A stretch of DNA of 64,000 bases from Inia geoffrensis. Its lineage: Eukaryota; Chordata; Mammalia; Artiodactyla; Iniidae. The stretch spans positions 248,001 through 312,000 of the forward strand of contig JAZAQT010000031.1 of NCBI GenBank assembly GCA_036417435.1, given 5' to 3'. The notes beneath the pieces are model-generated. The model was not told where the DNA came from. It did no database searches and was given only the letters and a program-made list of their open reading frames with translations. A program made the translations under genes and the position numbers. Shown here piece after piece: positions 10,360 through 24,231 of this stretch (within the stretch, counting starts at the first letter, position 1; each line of letters begins with the position of its first letter).

Positions 10360-12093
10360 TTCAATGAAAAAGGCACAGCCACACCAAAGTTTGGGGCTGC
10401 TCTGTGTACGGGATCCTTGACTATGGTACAACTTTAATAGCCCAGAAAGAGAAAAATGCATATAGAAGTTGTGGTACATCCCTACAATGGAATATCACTC
10501 AACAATGAAATCAATGGAAACAGACCAGTAGCAGCATAATGAGAGGATTTAGTTATGATGATTCTAAGTGAAATAAGTCGCACAGAAAAAGAAACATCAT
10601 AAGATATCACTAATACCGGGAAGGTAAACACGGCTACGTGTGAACTGCATTACAAAACACAACAGAGTCTCACATTTACAAAAGAAACTTAGGCTTGCTT
10701 AAGGGGAAAGGAGAGTGGGGAGGCTGCATAAAACCAGAAGTTGCCATTAGGACAGATACCATTCCATAAGCCAAATATATATTAGACAAGACCTACTCCT
10801 TGCTCAACCAAATGGACTCAACACCCCGTATTCAAAACCTAGGAATATACCTGACTATGAAGAATATTAAAACCCATACATTTATAGGTCTCCATAAGAA
10901 AATCATTTGTGTACAGCAGGATACACACAGCAGTGTCAATAAGCTAAATCCCCTTATAAAAATAAATTTGAAAAAGAAAACACAAGGGCTGTCAAATAGA
11001 GAGAAATTCTTAAATAAGTCCTTCAGGGCTTGTGAGGAATCTTGGATTTACCACCTCTACATCCACAGCTGGGGAGAGATAAGGCTGGACACTTGGGGCT
11101 GATACTATTGGTGAGGGAATGCAGACCCTTTGAGGCAATGGTGCATGGTTCCCATTGCACGGGTCCCAAATCTCCACGTTTCAGGGATTTATCCTTCAGC
11201 TAAAATACGCATGGAAAACCCAGAATATGGTCCACGAAGTGATCTGGCAAAATTTTAAAACTCATCGCCATTTTCGCCCCCTGCTACTCGAGTTCGCCGT
11301 TCCAGATGCGATATTAACATTCTCCCCACTTGGAGAGTCAGTGCCTTTGACCTCTTGTTTGGCACAGTTTGCAATTTCTGTGGAAGACGAACAGGAATAA
11401 GGAGAACGAATGAGCGGCTAACTCGATGTGTTTGGACGGGCACATTGAACTCTGATTTCCCTACAGGAAGAAGAATTCACCAAAGGCTTGGCGTGCCATG
11501 CCGGAACGAGATTAGGGCCTGAAGCAATTCTTCGGGTTTGCGGTCAGCTCACAAGAAAGCGAGTTGAGAAAAGGAGATTTTTGGCACTGTAACTCACAAT
11601 CCTGCAGAGTTCCAAATGACCCCTATCATCCAAAAATTTATTGAAGGAAGGCTGTGAAGAGGACTTGAACGCGACGCAGAATTGCAGAAAACAGATATCA
11701 GGGGGTAGATAAGAATTGCTCTGAAAGAGTAGGAAAAGAGGCAGCAGTTCGACAGTGATGCACTTGGCCAAAAAGGGCGTATGCGTTTTTTCCTGAATAT
11801 ATTCAGGAAAAAACGCATACGCCCTTTTTGGCCAACCAAGCAAGCCTGCAATGGAAATCCGCACTACAAGGAAGTCTCACTTCCCACCGATCGAAAGGGC
11901 CGTCCGAAAAAAGTGTAAAATCCAGAGAGGCAGGACAGGCCATGGAGAACAGGCAGCCTTGTTATGCTGATGGGCGGGATGTAAATTGCCAACAGCCACT
12001 CTGGAGAAGTGGATGGTGTTTCCTAGAGCAAAGAAAAAACCAAGCTAGAGAGCCTAGGGCACTTCCACTTATGGTGCTATAGATTCGGAAAAT
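10360..12093 (+). repeat. Satellite unit 7 (type A)
   Basis: 1734 bp; palindrome 11764-11835. Private changes include aaaaaggcacag at its start, taaaatacgc near 11203, gatctggc near 11241 and cctagagcaaag near 12022. Confidence 0.95.
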
Positions 12094-13827
12094 TTCAATG
12101 AAAAAGACACAGCCACACCAAAGTTTGGGGCTGCTCTGTGTACGGGATCCTTGACTATGGTACAACTTTAATAGCCCAGAAAGAGAAAAATGCATATAGA
12201 AGTTGTGGTACATCCCTACAATGGAATATCACTCAACAATGAAATCAATGGCAACAGACCAGTAGCAGCATAATGAGAGGATTTAGTTATGATGATTCTA
12301 AGTGAAATAAGTCGCACAGAAAAAGAAACATCATAAGATATCACTAATACCGGGAATGTAAACACGGCTACGTGTGAACTGCATTACAAAACACAACAGA
12401 GTCTCACATTTACAAAAGAAACTTAGACTTGCTTAAGGGGAAAGGAGAGTGGGGAGGCTGCATAACACTAGAGGTTGCCATTAGGACAGATACCATTCCA
12501 TAAGCCAAATATATATTAGACAAGACCTACTCCTTGCTCAACCAAATGGACTCAACACCCCGTATTCAAAACCTAGGAATATACCTGACTATGAAGAATA
12601 TTAAAACCCATACATTTATAGGTCTCCATAAGAAAATCATTTGTGTACAGCAGGATACACATAGCAGTGTCAATAAGCTAAATCCTCTTATAAAAATAAA
12701 TTTGAAAAAGAAAACACAAGGGCTGTCAAATAGAGGGAAATTCTTAAATAAGTCCTTCAGGGCTTGTGAGGAATCTTGGATTTACCACCTCTACCTCCAC
12801 AGCTGGGGAGAGATAAGGCTGGACACTTGGGGCTGATACTATTGGTGAGGGAATGCAGACCCTTTGAGGCAATGGTGCATGGTTCCCATTGCACGGGTCC
12901 CAAATCTCCACGTTTCAGGGATTTATCCTTCAGCTAAAATATGCATGGAAAACCCAGAATATGGTCCACGAAGTGATCAGGCAAAATTTTAAAACTCATC
13001 GCCATTTTCGCCCCCTGGTACTCGAGTTCGCCGTTCCAGATGCGATATTAACATTCTCCCCACTTGGAGAGTCAGTGCCTTTGACCTCTTGTTTGGCACA
13101 GTTTGCAATTTCTGTGGAAGATGAACAGGAATAAGGAGAACGAATGAGCGGCTAACTCGATGTGTTTGGACGTGCACATTGAACTCTGATTTCCCTACAG
13201 GAAGAAGAATTCACCAAAGGCTCGGCGTGCCATGCCGGAACGAGATTAGGGCCTGAAGCAATTCTTCGGGTTTGCGGTCAGCTCACAAGAAAGCGAGTTG
13301 AGAAAAGGAGATTTTTGGCACTGTAACTCACAATCCTGCAGAGTTCCAAATGACCCCTATCATCCAAAAATTTATTGAAGGAAGGCTGTGAAGAGGACTT
13401 GAACGCGACGCAGAATTGCAGAAAACAGATATCAGGGGGTAGATAAGAATTGCTCTGAAAGAGTAGGAAAAGAGGCAGCAGTTCGACACTGATGCACTTG
13501 GCCAAAAAGGGCGTATGCGTTTTTTCCTGAATATATTCAGGAAAAAACGCATACGCCCTTTTTGGCCAACCAAGCAAGCCTGCAATGGAAATCCGCACTA
13601 CAAGGAAGTCTCACTTCCCACCGATCCAAAGGGCCGTCCGAAAAAAGTGTAAAATCCAGAGAGGCAGGACAGGCCATGGAGAACCGGCAGCCTTGTTATG
13701 CTGATGGGCGGGATGTAAATTGCCAACAGCCACTCTGGAGAAGTGGATGGTGTTTCCTGGAACAAAGAAAAAACCAAGCTAGAGAGCCTAGGGCACTTCC
13801 ACTTATGGTGCTATAGATTCGGAAAAT
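12094..13827 (+). repeat. Satellite unit 8 (type A)
   Basis: 1734 bp; palindrome 13498-13569. It is the first unit with ctggtactcgag (near 13014) in place of ctgctactcgag, shared with the following units up to 14. It has gacactgatg before the palindrome, shared with unit 12. Confidence 0.95.
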
Positions 13828-15562
13828 TTCAATGAAAAAGACACAGCCACACCAAAGTTTGGGGCTGCTCTGTGTACGGGATCCTTGACTATGGTACAAC
13901 TTTAATAGCCCAGAAAGAGAAAAATGCATATAGAAGTTGTGGTACATCCCTACAATGGAATATCACTCAACAATGAAATCAATGGCAACAGACCAGTAGC
14001 AGCATAATGAGAGGATTTAGTTATGATGATTCTAAGTGAAATAAGTCGCACAGAAAAAGAAACATCATAAGATATCACTAATACCGGGAAGGTAAACACG
14101 GCTACGTGTGAACTGCATTACAAAACACAACAGAGTCTCACATTTACAAAAGAAACTTAGGCTTGCTTAAGGGGAAAGGAGAGTGGGGAGGCTGCATAAC
14201 ACCAGAGGTTGCCATTAGGACAGATACCATTCCATAAGCCAAATATATATTAGACAAGACCTACTCCTTGCTCAACCAAATGGACTCAACACCCCGTATT
14301 CAAAACCTAGGAATATACCTGACTATGAAGAATATTAAAACCCATACATTTATAGGTCTCCATAAGAAAATCATTTGTGTACAGCAGGATACACACAGCA
14401 GTGTCAATAAGCTAAATCCCCTTATAAAAATAAATTTGAAAAAGAAAACACAAGGGCTGTCAAATAGAGAGAAATTCTTAAATAAGTCCTTCAGGGCTTG
14501 TGAGGAATCTTGGATTTACCACCTCTACCTCCACAGCTGGGGAGAGATAAGGCTGGACACTTGGGGCTGATACTATTGGTGAGGGAATGCAGACCCTTTG
14601 AGGCAATGGTGCATGGTTCCCATTGCACGGGTCCCAAATCTCCACGTTTCAGGGATTTATCCTTCAGCTAAAATATGCATGGAAAACCCAGAATATGGTC
14701 CACGAAGTGATCAGGCAAAATTTTAAAACTCATCGCCATGTTCGCCCCCTGGTACTCGAGTTCGCTGTTCCAGATGCGATATTAACATTCTCCCCACTTG
14801 GAGAGTCAGTGCCTTTGACCTCTTGTTTGGCACAGTTTGCAATTTCTGTGGAAGATGAACAGGAATAAGGAGAACGAATGAGCGGCTAACTCGATGTGTT
14901 TGGACGGGCACATTGAACTCTGATTTCCCTACAGGAAGAAGAATTCACCAAAGGCTCGGCGTGCCATGCCGGAACGAGATTAGGGCCTGAAGCAATTCTT
15001 CGGGTTTGCGGTCAGCTCACAAGAAAGCGAGTTGAGAAAAGGAGATTTTTGGCACTGTAACTCACAATCCTGCAGAGTTCCAAATGACCCCCTATCATCC
15101 AAAAATTTATTGAAGGAAGGCTGTGAAGAGGACTTGAACGCGACGCAGAATTGCAGAAAACAGATATCAGGGGGTAGATAAGAATTGCTCTGAAAGAGTA
15201 GGAAAAGAGGCAGCAGTTCGACAGTGATGCACTTGGCCAAAAAGGGCGTATGCGTTTTTTCCTGAATATATTCAGGAAAAAACGCATACGCCCTTTTTGG
15301 CCAACCAAGCAAGCCTGCAATGGAAATCCGCACTACAAGGAAGTCTCACTTCCCACCGATCCAAAGGGCCGTCCGAAAAAAGTGTAAAATCCAGAGAGGC
15401 AGGACAGGCCATGGAGAACTGGCAGCCTTGTTATGCTGATGGGCGGGATGTAAATTGCCAACAGCCACTCTGGAGAAGTGGATGGTGTTTCCTGGAACAA
15501 AGAAAAAACCAAGCTAGAGAGCCTAGGGCACTTCCACTTATGGTGCTATAGATTCGGAAAAT
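13828..15562 (+). repeat. Satellite unit 9 (type A)
   Basis: 1735 bp; palindrome 15233-15304. It has one extra C in the run at about 15087-15091. It shares gccatgttcgc and gttcgctgttcc (14736-14770) with unit 10 only, indicating a recent local duplication. Confidence 0.95.
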
Positions 15563-17296
15563 TTCAATGAAAAAGACACAGCCACACCAAAGTTTGGGGC
15601 TGCTCTGTGTACGGGATCCTTGACTATGGTACAACTTTAATAGCCCAGAAAGAGAAAAATGCATATAGAAGTTGTGGTACATCCCTACAATGGAATATCA
15701 CTCAACAATGAAATCAATGGCAACAGACCAGTAGCAGCATAATGAGAGGATTTAGTTATGATGATTCTAAGTGAAATAAGTCGCACAGAAAAAGAAACAT
15801 CATAAGATATCACTAATACCGGGAAGGTAAACACGGCTACGTGTGAACTGCATTACAAAACACAACAGAGTCTCACATTTACAAAAGAAACTTAGGCTTG
15901 CTTAAGGGGAAAGGAGAGTGGGGAGGCTGCATAACACCAGTGGTTGCCATTAGGACAGATACCATTCCATAAGCCAAATATATATTAGACAAGACCTACT
16001 CCTTGCTCAACCAAATGGACTCAACACCCCGTATTCAAAACCTAGGAATATACCTGACTATGAAGAATATTAAAACCCATACATTTATAGGTCTCCATAA
16101 GAAAATCATTTGTGTACAGCAGGATACACACAGCAGTGTCAATAAGCTAAATCCCCTTATAAAAATAAATTTGAAAAAGAAAACACAAGGGCTGTCAATT
16201 AGAGAGAAATTCTTAAATAAGTCCTTCAGGGCTTGTGAGGAATCTTGGATTTACCACCTCTACCTCCACAGCTGGGGAGAGATAAGGCTGGACACTTGGG
16301 GCTGATACTATTGGTGAGGGAATGCAGACCCTTTGAGGCAATGGTGCATGGTTCCCATTGCACGGGTCCCAAATCTCCACGTTTCAGGGATTTATCCTTC
16401 AGCTAAAATATGCATGGAAAACCCATAATATGGTCCACGAAGTGATCAGGCAAAATTTTAAAACTCATCGCCATGTTCGCCCCCTGGTACTCGAGTTCGC
16501 TGTTCCAGATGCGATATTAACATTCTCCCCACTTGGAGAGTCAGTGCCTTTGACCTCTTGTTTGGCACAGTTTGCAATTTCTGTGGAAGATGAACAGGAA
16601 TAAGGAGAACGAATGAGCGGCTAACTCGATGTGTTTGGACGGGCACATTGAACTCTGATTTCCCTACAGGAAGAAGAATTCACCAAAGGCTTGGCGTGCC
16701 ATGCCGGAACGAGATTAGGGCCTGAAGCAATTCTTCGGGTTTGCGGTCAGCTCACAAGAAAGCTAGTTGAGAAAAGGAGATTTTTGGCACTGTAACTCAC
16801 AATCCTGCAGAGTTCCAAATGACCCCTATCATCCAAAAATTTATTGAAGGAAGGCTGTGAAGAGGACTTGAACGCGACGCAGAATTGCAGAAAACAGATA
16901 TCAGGGGGTAGATAAGAATTGCTCTGAAAGAGTAGGAAAAGAGGCAGCAGTTCGACAGTGATGCCCTTGGCCAAAAAGGGCGTATGCGTTTTTTCCTGAA
17001 TATATTCAGGAAAAAACGCATACGCCCTTTTTGGCCAACCAAGCAAGCCTGCAATGGAAATCCGCACTACAAGGAAGTCTCACTTCCCACCGATCCAAAG
17101 GGCCGTCCGAAAAAAGTGTAAAATCCAGAGAGGCAGGACAGGCCATGGAGAACCGGCAGCCTTGTTATGCTGATGGGCGGGATGTAAATTGCCAACAGCC
17201 ACTCTGGAGAAGTGGATGGTGTTTCCTGGAACAAAGAAAAAACCAAGCTAGAGAGCCTAGGGCACTTCCACTTATGGTGCTATAGATTCGGAAAAT
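15563..17296 (+). repeat. Satellite unit 10 (type A)
   Basis: 1734 bp; palindrome 16967-17038. It shares the 16470-16505 variants with unit 9. It has gatgcccttgg just before the palindrome, a variant otherwise seen in units 24, 26, 31, 34, 36 and 37. Confidence 0.95.
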
Positions 17297-19030
17297 TTCA
17301 ATGAAAAAGACACAGCCACACCAAAGTTTGGGGCTGCTCTGTGTACGGGATCCTTGACTATGGTACAACTTTAATAGCGCAGAAAGAGAAAAATGCATAT
17401 AGAAGTTGTGGTACATCCCTACAATGGAATATCACTCAACAATGAAATCAATGGCAACAGACCAGTAGCAGCATAATGAGAGGATTTAGTTATGATGATT
17501 CTAAGTGAAATAAGTCGCACAGAAAAAGAAACATCATAAGATATCACTAATACCGGGAAGGTAAACACGGCTACGTGTGAACTGCATTACAAAACACAAC
17601 AGAGTCTCACATTTACAAAAGAAACTTAGGCTTGCTTAAGGTGAAAGGAGAGTGGGGAGGCTGCATAACACCAGAGGTTGCCATTAGGACAGATACCATT
17701 CCATAAGCCAAATATATATTAGACAAGACCTACTCCTTGCTCAACAAAATGGACTCAACACCCCGTATTCAAAACCTAGGAATATACCTGACTATGAAGA
17801 ATATTAAAACCCATACATTTATAGGTCTCCATAAGAAAATCATTTGTGTACAGCAGGATACACACAGCAGTGTCAATAAGCTAAATCCCCTTATAAAAAT
17901 AAATTTGAAAAAGAAAACACAAGGGCTGTCAAATAGAGAGAAATTCTTAAATAAGTCCTTCAGGGCTTGTGAGGAATCTTGGATTTACCACCTCTACCTC
18001 CACAGCTGGGGAGAGATAAGGCTGGACACTTGGGGCTGATACTATTGGTGAGGGAATGCAGACCCTTTGAGGCAATGGTGAATGGTTCCCATTGCACGGG
18101 TCCCAAATCTCCACGTTTCAGGGATTTATCCTTCAGCTAAAATATGCATGGCAAACCCAGAATATGGTCCACGAAGTGATCAGGCAAAATTTTAAAACTC
18201 ATCGCCATTTTCGCCCCCTGGTACTCGAGTTCGCCGTTCCAGATGTGATATTAACATTCTCCCCACTTGGAGAGTCAGTGCCTTTGACCTCTTGTTTGGC
18301 ACAGTTTGCAATTTCTGTGGAAGATGAACAGGAATAAGGAGAACGAATGAGCGGCTAACTCGATGTGTTTGGACGGGCACATTGAACTCTGATTTCCCTA
18401 CAGGAAGAAGAATTCACCAAAGGCTCGGCGTGCCATGCCGGAACGAGATTAGGGCCTGAAGCAATTCTTCGGGTTTGCGGTCAGCTCACAAGAAAGCGAG
18501 TTGAGAAAAGGAGATTTTTGGCACTGTAACTCACAATCCTGCAGAGTTCCAAATGACCCCTATCATCCAAAAATTTATTGAAGGAAGGCTGTGAAGAGGA
18601 CTTGAACGCGACGCAGAATTGCAGAAAACAGATATCAGGGGGTAGATAAGAATTGCTCTGAAAGAGTAGGAAAAGAGGCAGCAGTTCGACAGTGATGCAC
18701 TTGGCCAAAAAGGGCGTATGCGTTTTTTCCTGAATATATTCAGGAAAAAACGCATACGCCCTTTTTGGCCAACCAAGCAAGCCTGCAATGGAAATCCGCA
18801 CTACAAGGAAGTCTCACTTCCCACCGATCCAAAGGGCCGTCCGAAAAAAGTGTAAAATCCAGAGAGGCAGGACAGGCCATGGAGACCCGGCAGCCTTGTT
18901 ATGCTGATGGGCGGGATGTAAATTGCCAACAGCCACTCTGGAGAAGTGGATGGTGTTTCCTGGAACAAAGAAAAAACCAAGCTAGAGAGCCTAGGGCACT
19001 TCCACTTATGGTGCTATAGATTCGGAAAAT
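17297..19030 (+). repeat. Satellite unit 11 (type A)
   Basis: 1734 bp; palindrome 18701-18772. Private changes include aatagcgcag near 17375, aaggtgaaagg near 17638, caacaaaatgg near 17744 and gatgtgatatt near 18243. Confidence 0.95.
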
Positions 19031-20763
19031 TTCAATGAAAAAGACACAGCCACACCAAAGTTTGGGGCTGCTCTGTGTACGGGATCCTTGACTATGGTAC
19101 AATTTTAATAGCCCAGAAAGAGAAAAATGCATATAGAAGTTGTGGTACATCCCTACAATGGAATATCACTCAACAATGAAATCAATGGCAACAGACCGGT
19201 AGCAGCATAATGAGAGGATTTAGTTATGATGATTCTAAGTGAAATAAGTCGCACAGAAAAAGAAACATCATAAGATATCACTAATACCGGGAAGGTAAAC
19301 ACGGCTACGTGTGAACTGCATTACAAAACACAACAGAGTCTCACATTTACAAAAGAAACTTAGGCTTGCTTAAGGGGAAAGGAGAGTGGGGAGGCTGCAT
19401 AAAACCAGAGGTTGCCATTAGGACAGATACCATTCCATAAGCCAAATATATATTAGACAAGACCTACTCCTTGCTCAACCAAATGGACTCAACACCCCAT
19501 ATTCAAAACCTAGGAATATACCTGACTATGAAGAATATTAAAACCCATACATTTATAGGTCTCCATAAGAAAATCATTTGTGTACAGCAGGATACACACA
19601 GCAGTGTCAATAAGCTAAATCCCCTTATAAAAATAAATTTGAAAAAGAAAACACAAGGGCTGTCAAATAGAGAGAAATTCTTAAATAAGTCCTTCAGGGC
19701 TTGTGAGGAATCTTGGATTTACAACCTCTACCTCCACAGCTGGGGAGAGATAAGGCTGGACACTTGGGGCTGATACTATTGGTGAGGGAATGCAGACCCT
19801 TTGAGGCAATGGTGCATGGTTCCCATTGCACGGGTCCCAAATCTCCACGTTTCAGGGATTTATCCTTCAGCTAAAATATGCATGGAAAACCCAGAATATG
19901 GTCCACGAAGTGATCAGGCAAAATTTAAAACTCATCGCCATTTTCGCCCCCTGGTACTCGAGTTTGCCTTTCCAGATGCGATATTAACATTCTCCCCACT
20001 TGGAGAGTCAGTGCCTTTGACTTCTTGTTTGGCAGAGTTTGCAATCTGTGTGGAAGATGAACAGGAATAAGGAGAACGAATGAGCGGCTAACTCGATGTG
20101 TTTGGACGGGCACATTGAACTCTGATTTCCCTACAGGTAGAAGAATTCACCAAAGGCTCGGCGTGCCATGCCGGAACGAGATTAGGGCCTGAAGCAATTC
20201 TTCGGGTTTGCGGTCAGCTCACAAGAAAGCGAGTTGAGAAAAGGAGATTTTTGGCACTGTAACTCACAATCCTGCAGAGTTCCAAATGACCCCTATCATC
20301 CAAAAATTTATTGAAGGAAGGCTGTGAAGAGGACTTGAACGCGACACAGAATTGCAGAAAACAGATATCAGGGGGTAGATAAGAATTGCTCTGAAAGAGT
20401 AGGAAAAGAGGCAGCAGTTCGACACTGATGCACTTGGCCAAAAAGGGCGTATGCGTTTTTTCCTGAATATATTCAGGAAAAAACGCATACGCCCTTTTTG
20501 GCCAACCAAGCAAGCCTGCAATGGAAATCCGCACTACAAGGAAGTCTCACTTCCCACCGATCCAAAGGGCCGTCCGAAAAAAGTGTAAAATCCAGAGAGG
20601 CAGGACAGGCCATGGAGACCCGGCAGCCTTGTTTTGCTGATGGGCGGGATGTAAATTGCCAACAGGCACTCTGGAGAAGTGGATGGTGTTTCCTGGAACA
20701 AAGAAAAAACCAAGCTAGAGAGCCTAGGGCACTTCCACTTATGGTGCTATAGATTCGGAAAAT
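19031..20763 (+). repeat. Satellite unit 12 (type A, twin of unit 13)
   Basis: 1733 bp; palindrome 20434-20505. Variants shared only with unit 13: ccccatattc, caaaatttaaaac (one T fewer), gcagagtttg, acaggtagaag, gttttgctgatg and caacaggcac. It differs from 13 in having gacactgatg and gcaatctgtg. Confidence 0.95.
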
Positions 20764-22496
20764 TTCAATGAAAAAGACACAGCCACACCAAAGTTTGGGG
20801 CTGCTCTGTGTACGGGATCCTTGACTATGGTACAACTTTAATAGCCCAGAAAGAGAAAAATGCATATAGAAGTTGTGGTACATCCCTACAATGGAATATC
20901 ACTCAACAATGAAATCAATGGCAACAGACCAGTAGCAGCATAATGAGAGGATTTAGTTATGATGATTCTAAGTGAAATAAGTCGCACAGAAAAAGAAACA
21001 TCATAAGATATCACTAATACCGGGAAGGTAAACACGGCTACGTGTGAACTGCATTACAAAACACAACAGAGTCTCACATTTACAAAAGAAACTTAGGCTT
21101 GCTTAAGGGGAAAGGAGAGTGGGGAGGCTGCATAAAACCAGAGGTTGCCATTAGGACAGATACCATTCCATAAGCCAAATATATATTAGACAAGACCTAC
21201 TCCTTGCTCAACCAAATGGACTCAACACCCCATATTCAAAACCTAGGAATATACCTGACTATGAAGAATATTAAAACCCATACATTTATAGGTCTCCATA
21301 AGAAAATCATTTGTGTACAGCAGGATACACACAGCAGTGTCAATAAGCTAAATCCCCTTATAAAAATAAATTTGAAAAAGAAAACACAAGGGCTGTCAAA
21401 TAGAGAGAAATTCTTAAATAAGTCCTTCAGGGCTTGTGAGGAATCTTGGATTTACAACCTCTACCTCCACAGCTGGGGAGAGATAAGGCTGGACACTTGG
21501 GGCTGATACTATTGGTGAGGGAATGCAGACCCTTTGAGGCAATGGTGCATGGTTCCCATTGCACGGGTCCCAAATCTCCACGTTTCAGGGATTTATCCTT
21601 CAGCTAAAATATGCATGGAAAACCCAGAATATGGTCCACGAAGTGATCAGGCAAAATTTAAAACTCATCGCCATTTTCGCCCCCTGGTACTCGAGTTTGC
21701 CTTTCCAGATGCGATATTAACATTCTCCCCACTTGGAGAGTCAGTGCCTTTGACTTCTTGTTTGGCAGAGTTTGCAATTTGTGTGGAAGATGAACAGGAA
21801 TAAGGAGAACGAATGAGCGGCTAACTCGATGTGTTTGGACGGGCACATTGAACTCTGATTTCCCTACAGGTAGAAGAATTCACCAAAGGCTCGGCGTGCC
21901 ATGCCGGAACGAGATTAGGGCCTGAAGCAATTCTTCGGGTTTGCGGTCAGCTCACAAGAAAGCGAGTTGAGAAAAGGAGATTTTTGGCACTGTAACTCAC
22001 AATCCTGCAGAGTTCCAAATGACCCCTATCATCCAAAAATTTATTGAAGGAAGGCTGTGAAGAGGACTTGAACGCGACACAGAATTGCAGAAAACAGATA
22101 TCAGGGGGTAGATAAGAATTGCTCTGAAAGAGTAGGAAAAGAGGCAGCAGTTCGACAGTGATGCACTTGGCCAAAAAGGGCGTATGCGTTTTTTCCTGAA
22201 TATATTCAGGAAAAAACGCATACGCCCTTTTTGGCCAACCAAGCAAGCCTGCAATGGAAATCCGCACTACAAGGAAGTCTCACTTCCCACCGATCCAAAG
22301 GGCCGTCCGAAAAAAGTGTAAAATCCAGAGAGGCAGGACAGGCCATGGAGACCCGGCAGCCTTGTTTTGCTGATGGGCGGGATGTAAATTGCCAACAGGC
22401 ACTCTGGAGAAGTGGATGGTGTTTCCTGGAACAAAGAAAAAACCAAGCTAGAGAGCCTAGGGCACTTCCACTTATGGTGCTATAGATTCGGAAAAT
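20764..22496 (+). repeat. Satellite unit 13 (type A, twin of unit 12)
   Basis: 1733 bp; palindrome 22167-22238. It carries the full set of unit 12 private variants, so the two are a tandem duplication of a single unit. Confidence 0.95.
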
Positions 22497-24231
22497 TTCA
22501 ATGAAAAAGACACAGCCACACCAAAGTTTGGGGCTGCTCTGTGTACGGGATCCTTGACTATGGTACAACTTTAATAGCCCAGAAAGAGAAAAATGCATAT
22601 AGAAGTTGTGGTACATCCCTACAATGGAATATCACTCAACAATGAAATCAATGGCAACAGACCAGTAGCAGCATAATGAGAGGATTTAGTTATGATGATT
22701 CTAAGTGAAATAAGTCGCACAGAAAAAGAAACATCATAAGATATCACTAATACCGGGAAGGTAAACACGGCTACGTGTGAAGTGCATTACAAAACACAAC
22801 AGAGTCTCACATTTACAAAAGAAACTTAGGCTTGCTTAAGGGGAAAGGAGAGTGGGGAGGCTGCATAACACCAGAGGTTGCCATTAGGACAGATACCATT
22901 CCATAAGCCAAATATATATTAGACAAGACCTACTCCTTGCTCAACCAAATGGACTCAACACCCCGTATTCAAAACCTAGGAATATACCTGACTATGAAGA
23001 ATATTAAAACCCATACATTTATAGGTCTCCATAAGAAAATCATTTGTGTACAGCAGGATACAAACAGCAGTGTCAATAAGCTAAATCCCCTTATAAAAAT
23101 AAATTTGAAAAACAAAACACAAGGGCTGTCAAATAGAGAGAAATTCTTAAATAAGTCCTTCAGGGCTTGTGAGGAATCTTGGATTTACCACCTCTACATC
23201 CACAGCTGGGGAGAGATAAGGCTGGACACTTGGGGCTGATACTATTGGTGAGGGAATGCAGACCCTTTGAGGCAATGGTGCATGGTTCCCATTGCACGGG
23301 TCCCAAATCTCCACGTTTCAGGGATTTATCCTTCAGCTAAAATATGCATGGAAAACCCAGAATATGGTCCACGAAGTGATCAGGCAAAATTTTAAAACTC
23401 ATCGCCATTTTCGCCCCCTGGTACTCGAGTTCGCCGTTCCAGATGCGATATTAACATTCTCCCCACTTGGAGAGTCAGTGCCTTTGACCTCTTGTTTGGC
23501 ACAGTTTGCAATTTCTGTGGAAGATGAACAGGAATAAGGAGAACGAATGAGCGGCTAACTCGATGTGTTTGGACGGGCACATTGAACTCTGATTTCCCTA
23601 CAGGAAGAAGAATTCACCAAAGGCTCGGCGTGCCATGCCGGAACGAGATTAGGGCCTGAAGCAATTCTTCGGGTTTGCGGTCAGCTCACAAGAAAGCGAG
23701 TTGAGAAAAGGAGATTTTTGGCACTGTAACTCACAATCCTGCAGAGTTCCAAATGACCCCTATCATCCAAAAATTTATTGAAGGAAGGCTGTGAAGAGGA
23801 CTTGAACGCGACGCAGAATTGCAGAAAACAGATATCAGGGGGTAGATAAGAATTGCTCTGAAAGAGTAGGAAAAGAGGCAGCAGTTCGACAGTGATGCAC
23901 TTGGCCAAAAAGGGCGTATGCGTTTTTTCCTGAATATATTCAGGAAAAAACGCATACGCCCTTTTTGGCCAACCAAGCAAGCCTGCAATGGAAATCCGCA
24001 CTACAAGGAAGTCTCACATCCTACCGATCAAAAGGGCCCTCCGAAAAAAAGTGTAAAATCCAGAGAGGCAGGACAGGCCATGGAGAACCGGCAGCCTTGT
24101 TATGCTGATGGGCGGGATGTAAATTGCCAACAGCCACTCTGGAAAAGTGGATAGTGTTTCCTGGAACAAAGAGAAAACCAAGCTAGAGAGCCTAGGGCAC
24201 TTCCACTTATGGTGCCATAGATTCGGAAAAT
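22497..24231 (+). repeat. Satellite unit 14 (A, switching to B after the palindrome)
   Basis: 1735 bp; palindrome 23901-23972. It is type A through the palindrome. From about 24015-24030 it is type B (gatcaaaagggccctcc, ggatagtg, caaagagaaaacc). This opens the B block. Confidence 0.95.

Noticed and set aside
20473..20883. 136-codon minus-strand frame in unit 12 (and the same in unit 13 at 22206-22616)
   Set aside because: It is antisense to the L1 ORF2 relic and joins two shorter frames because of one variant (gttttgctg) in these twins. No family resemblance.
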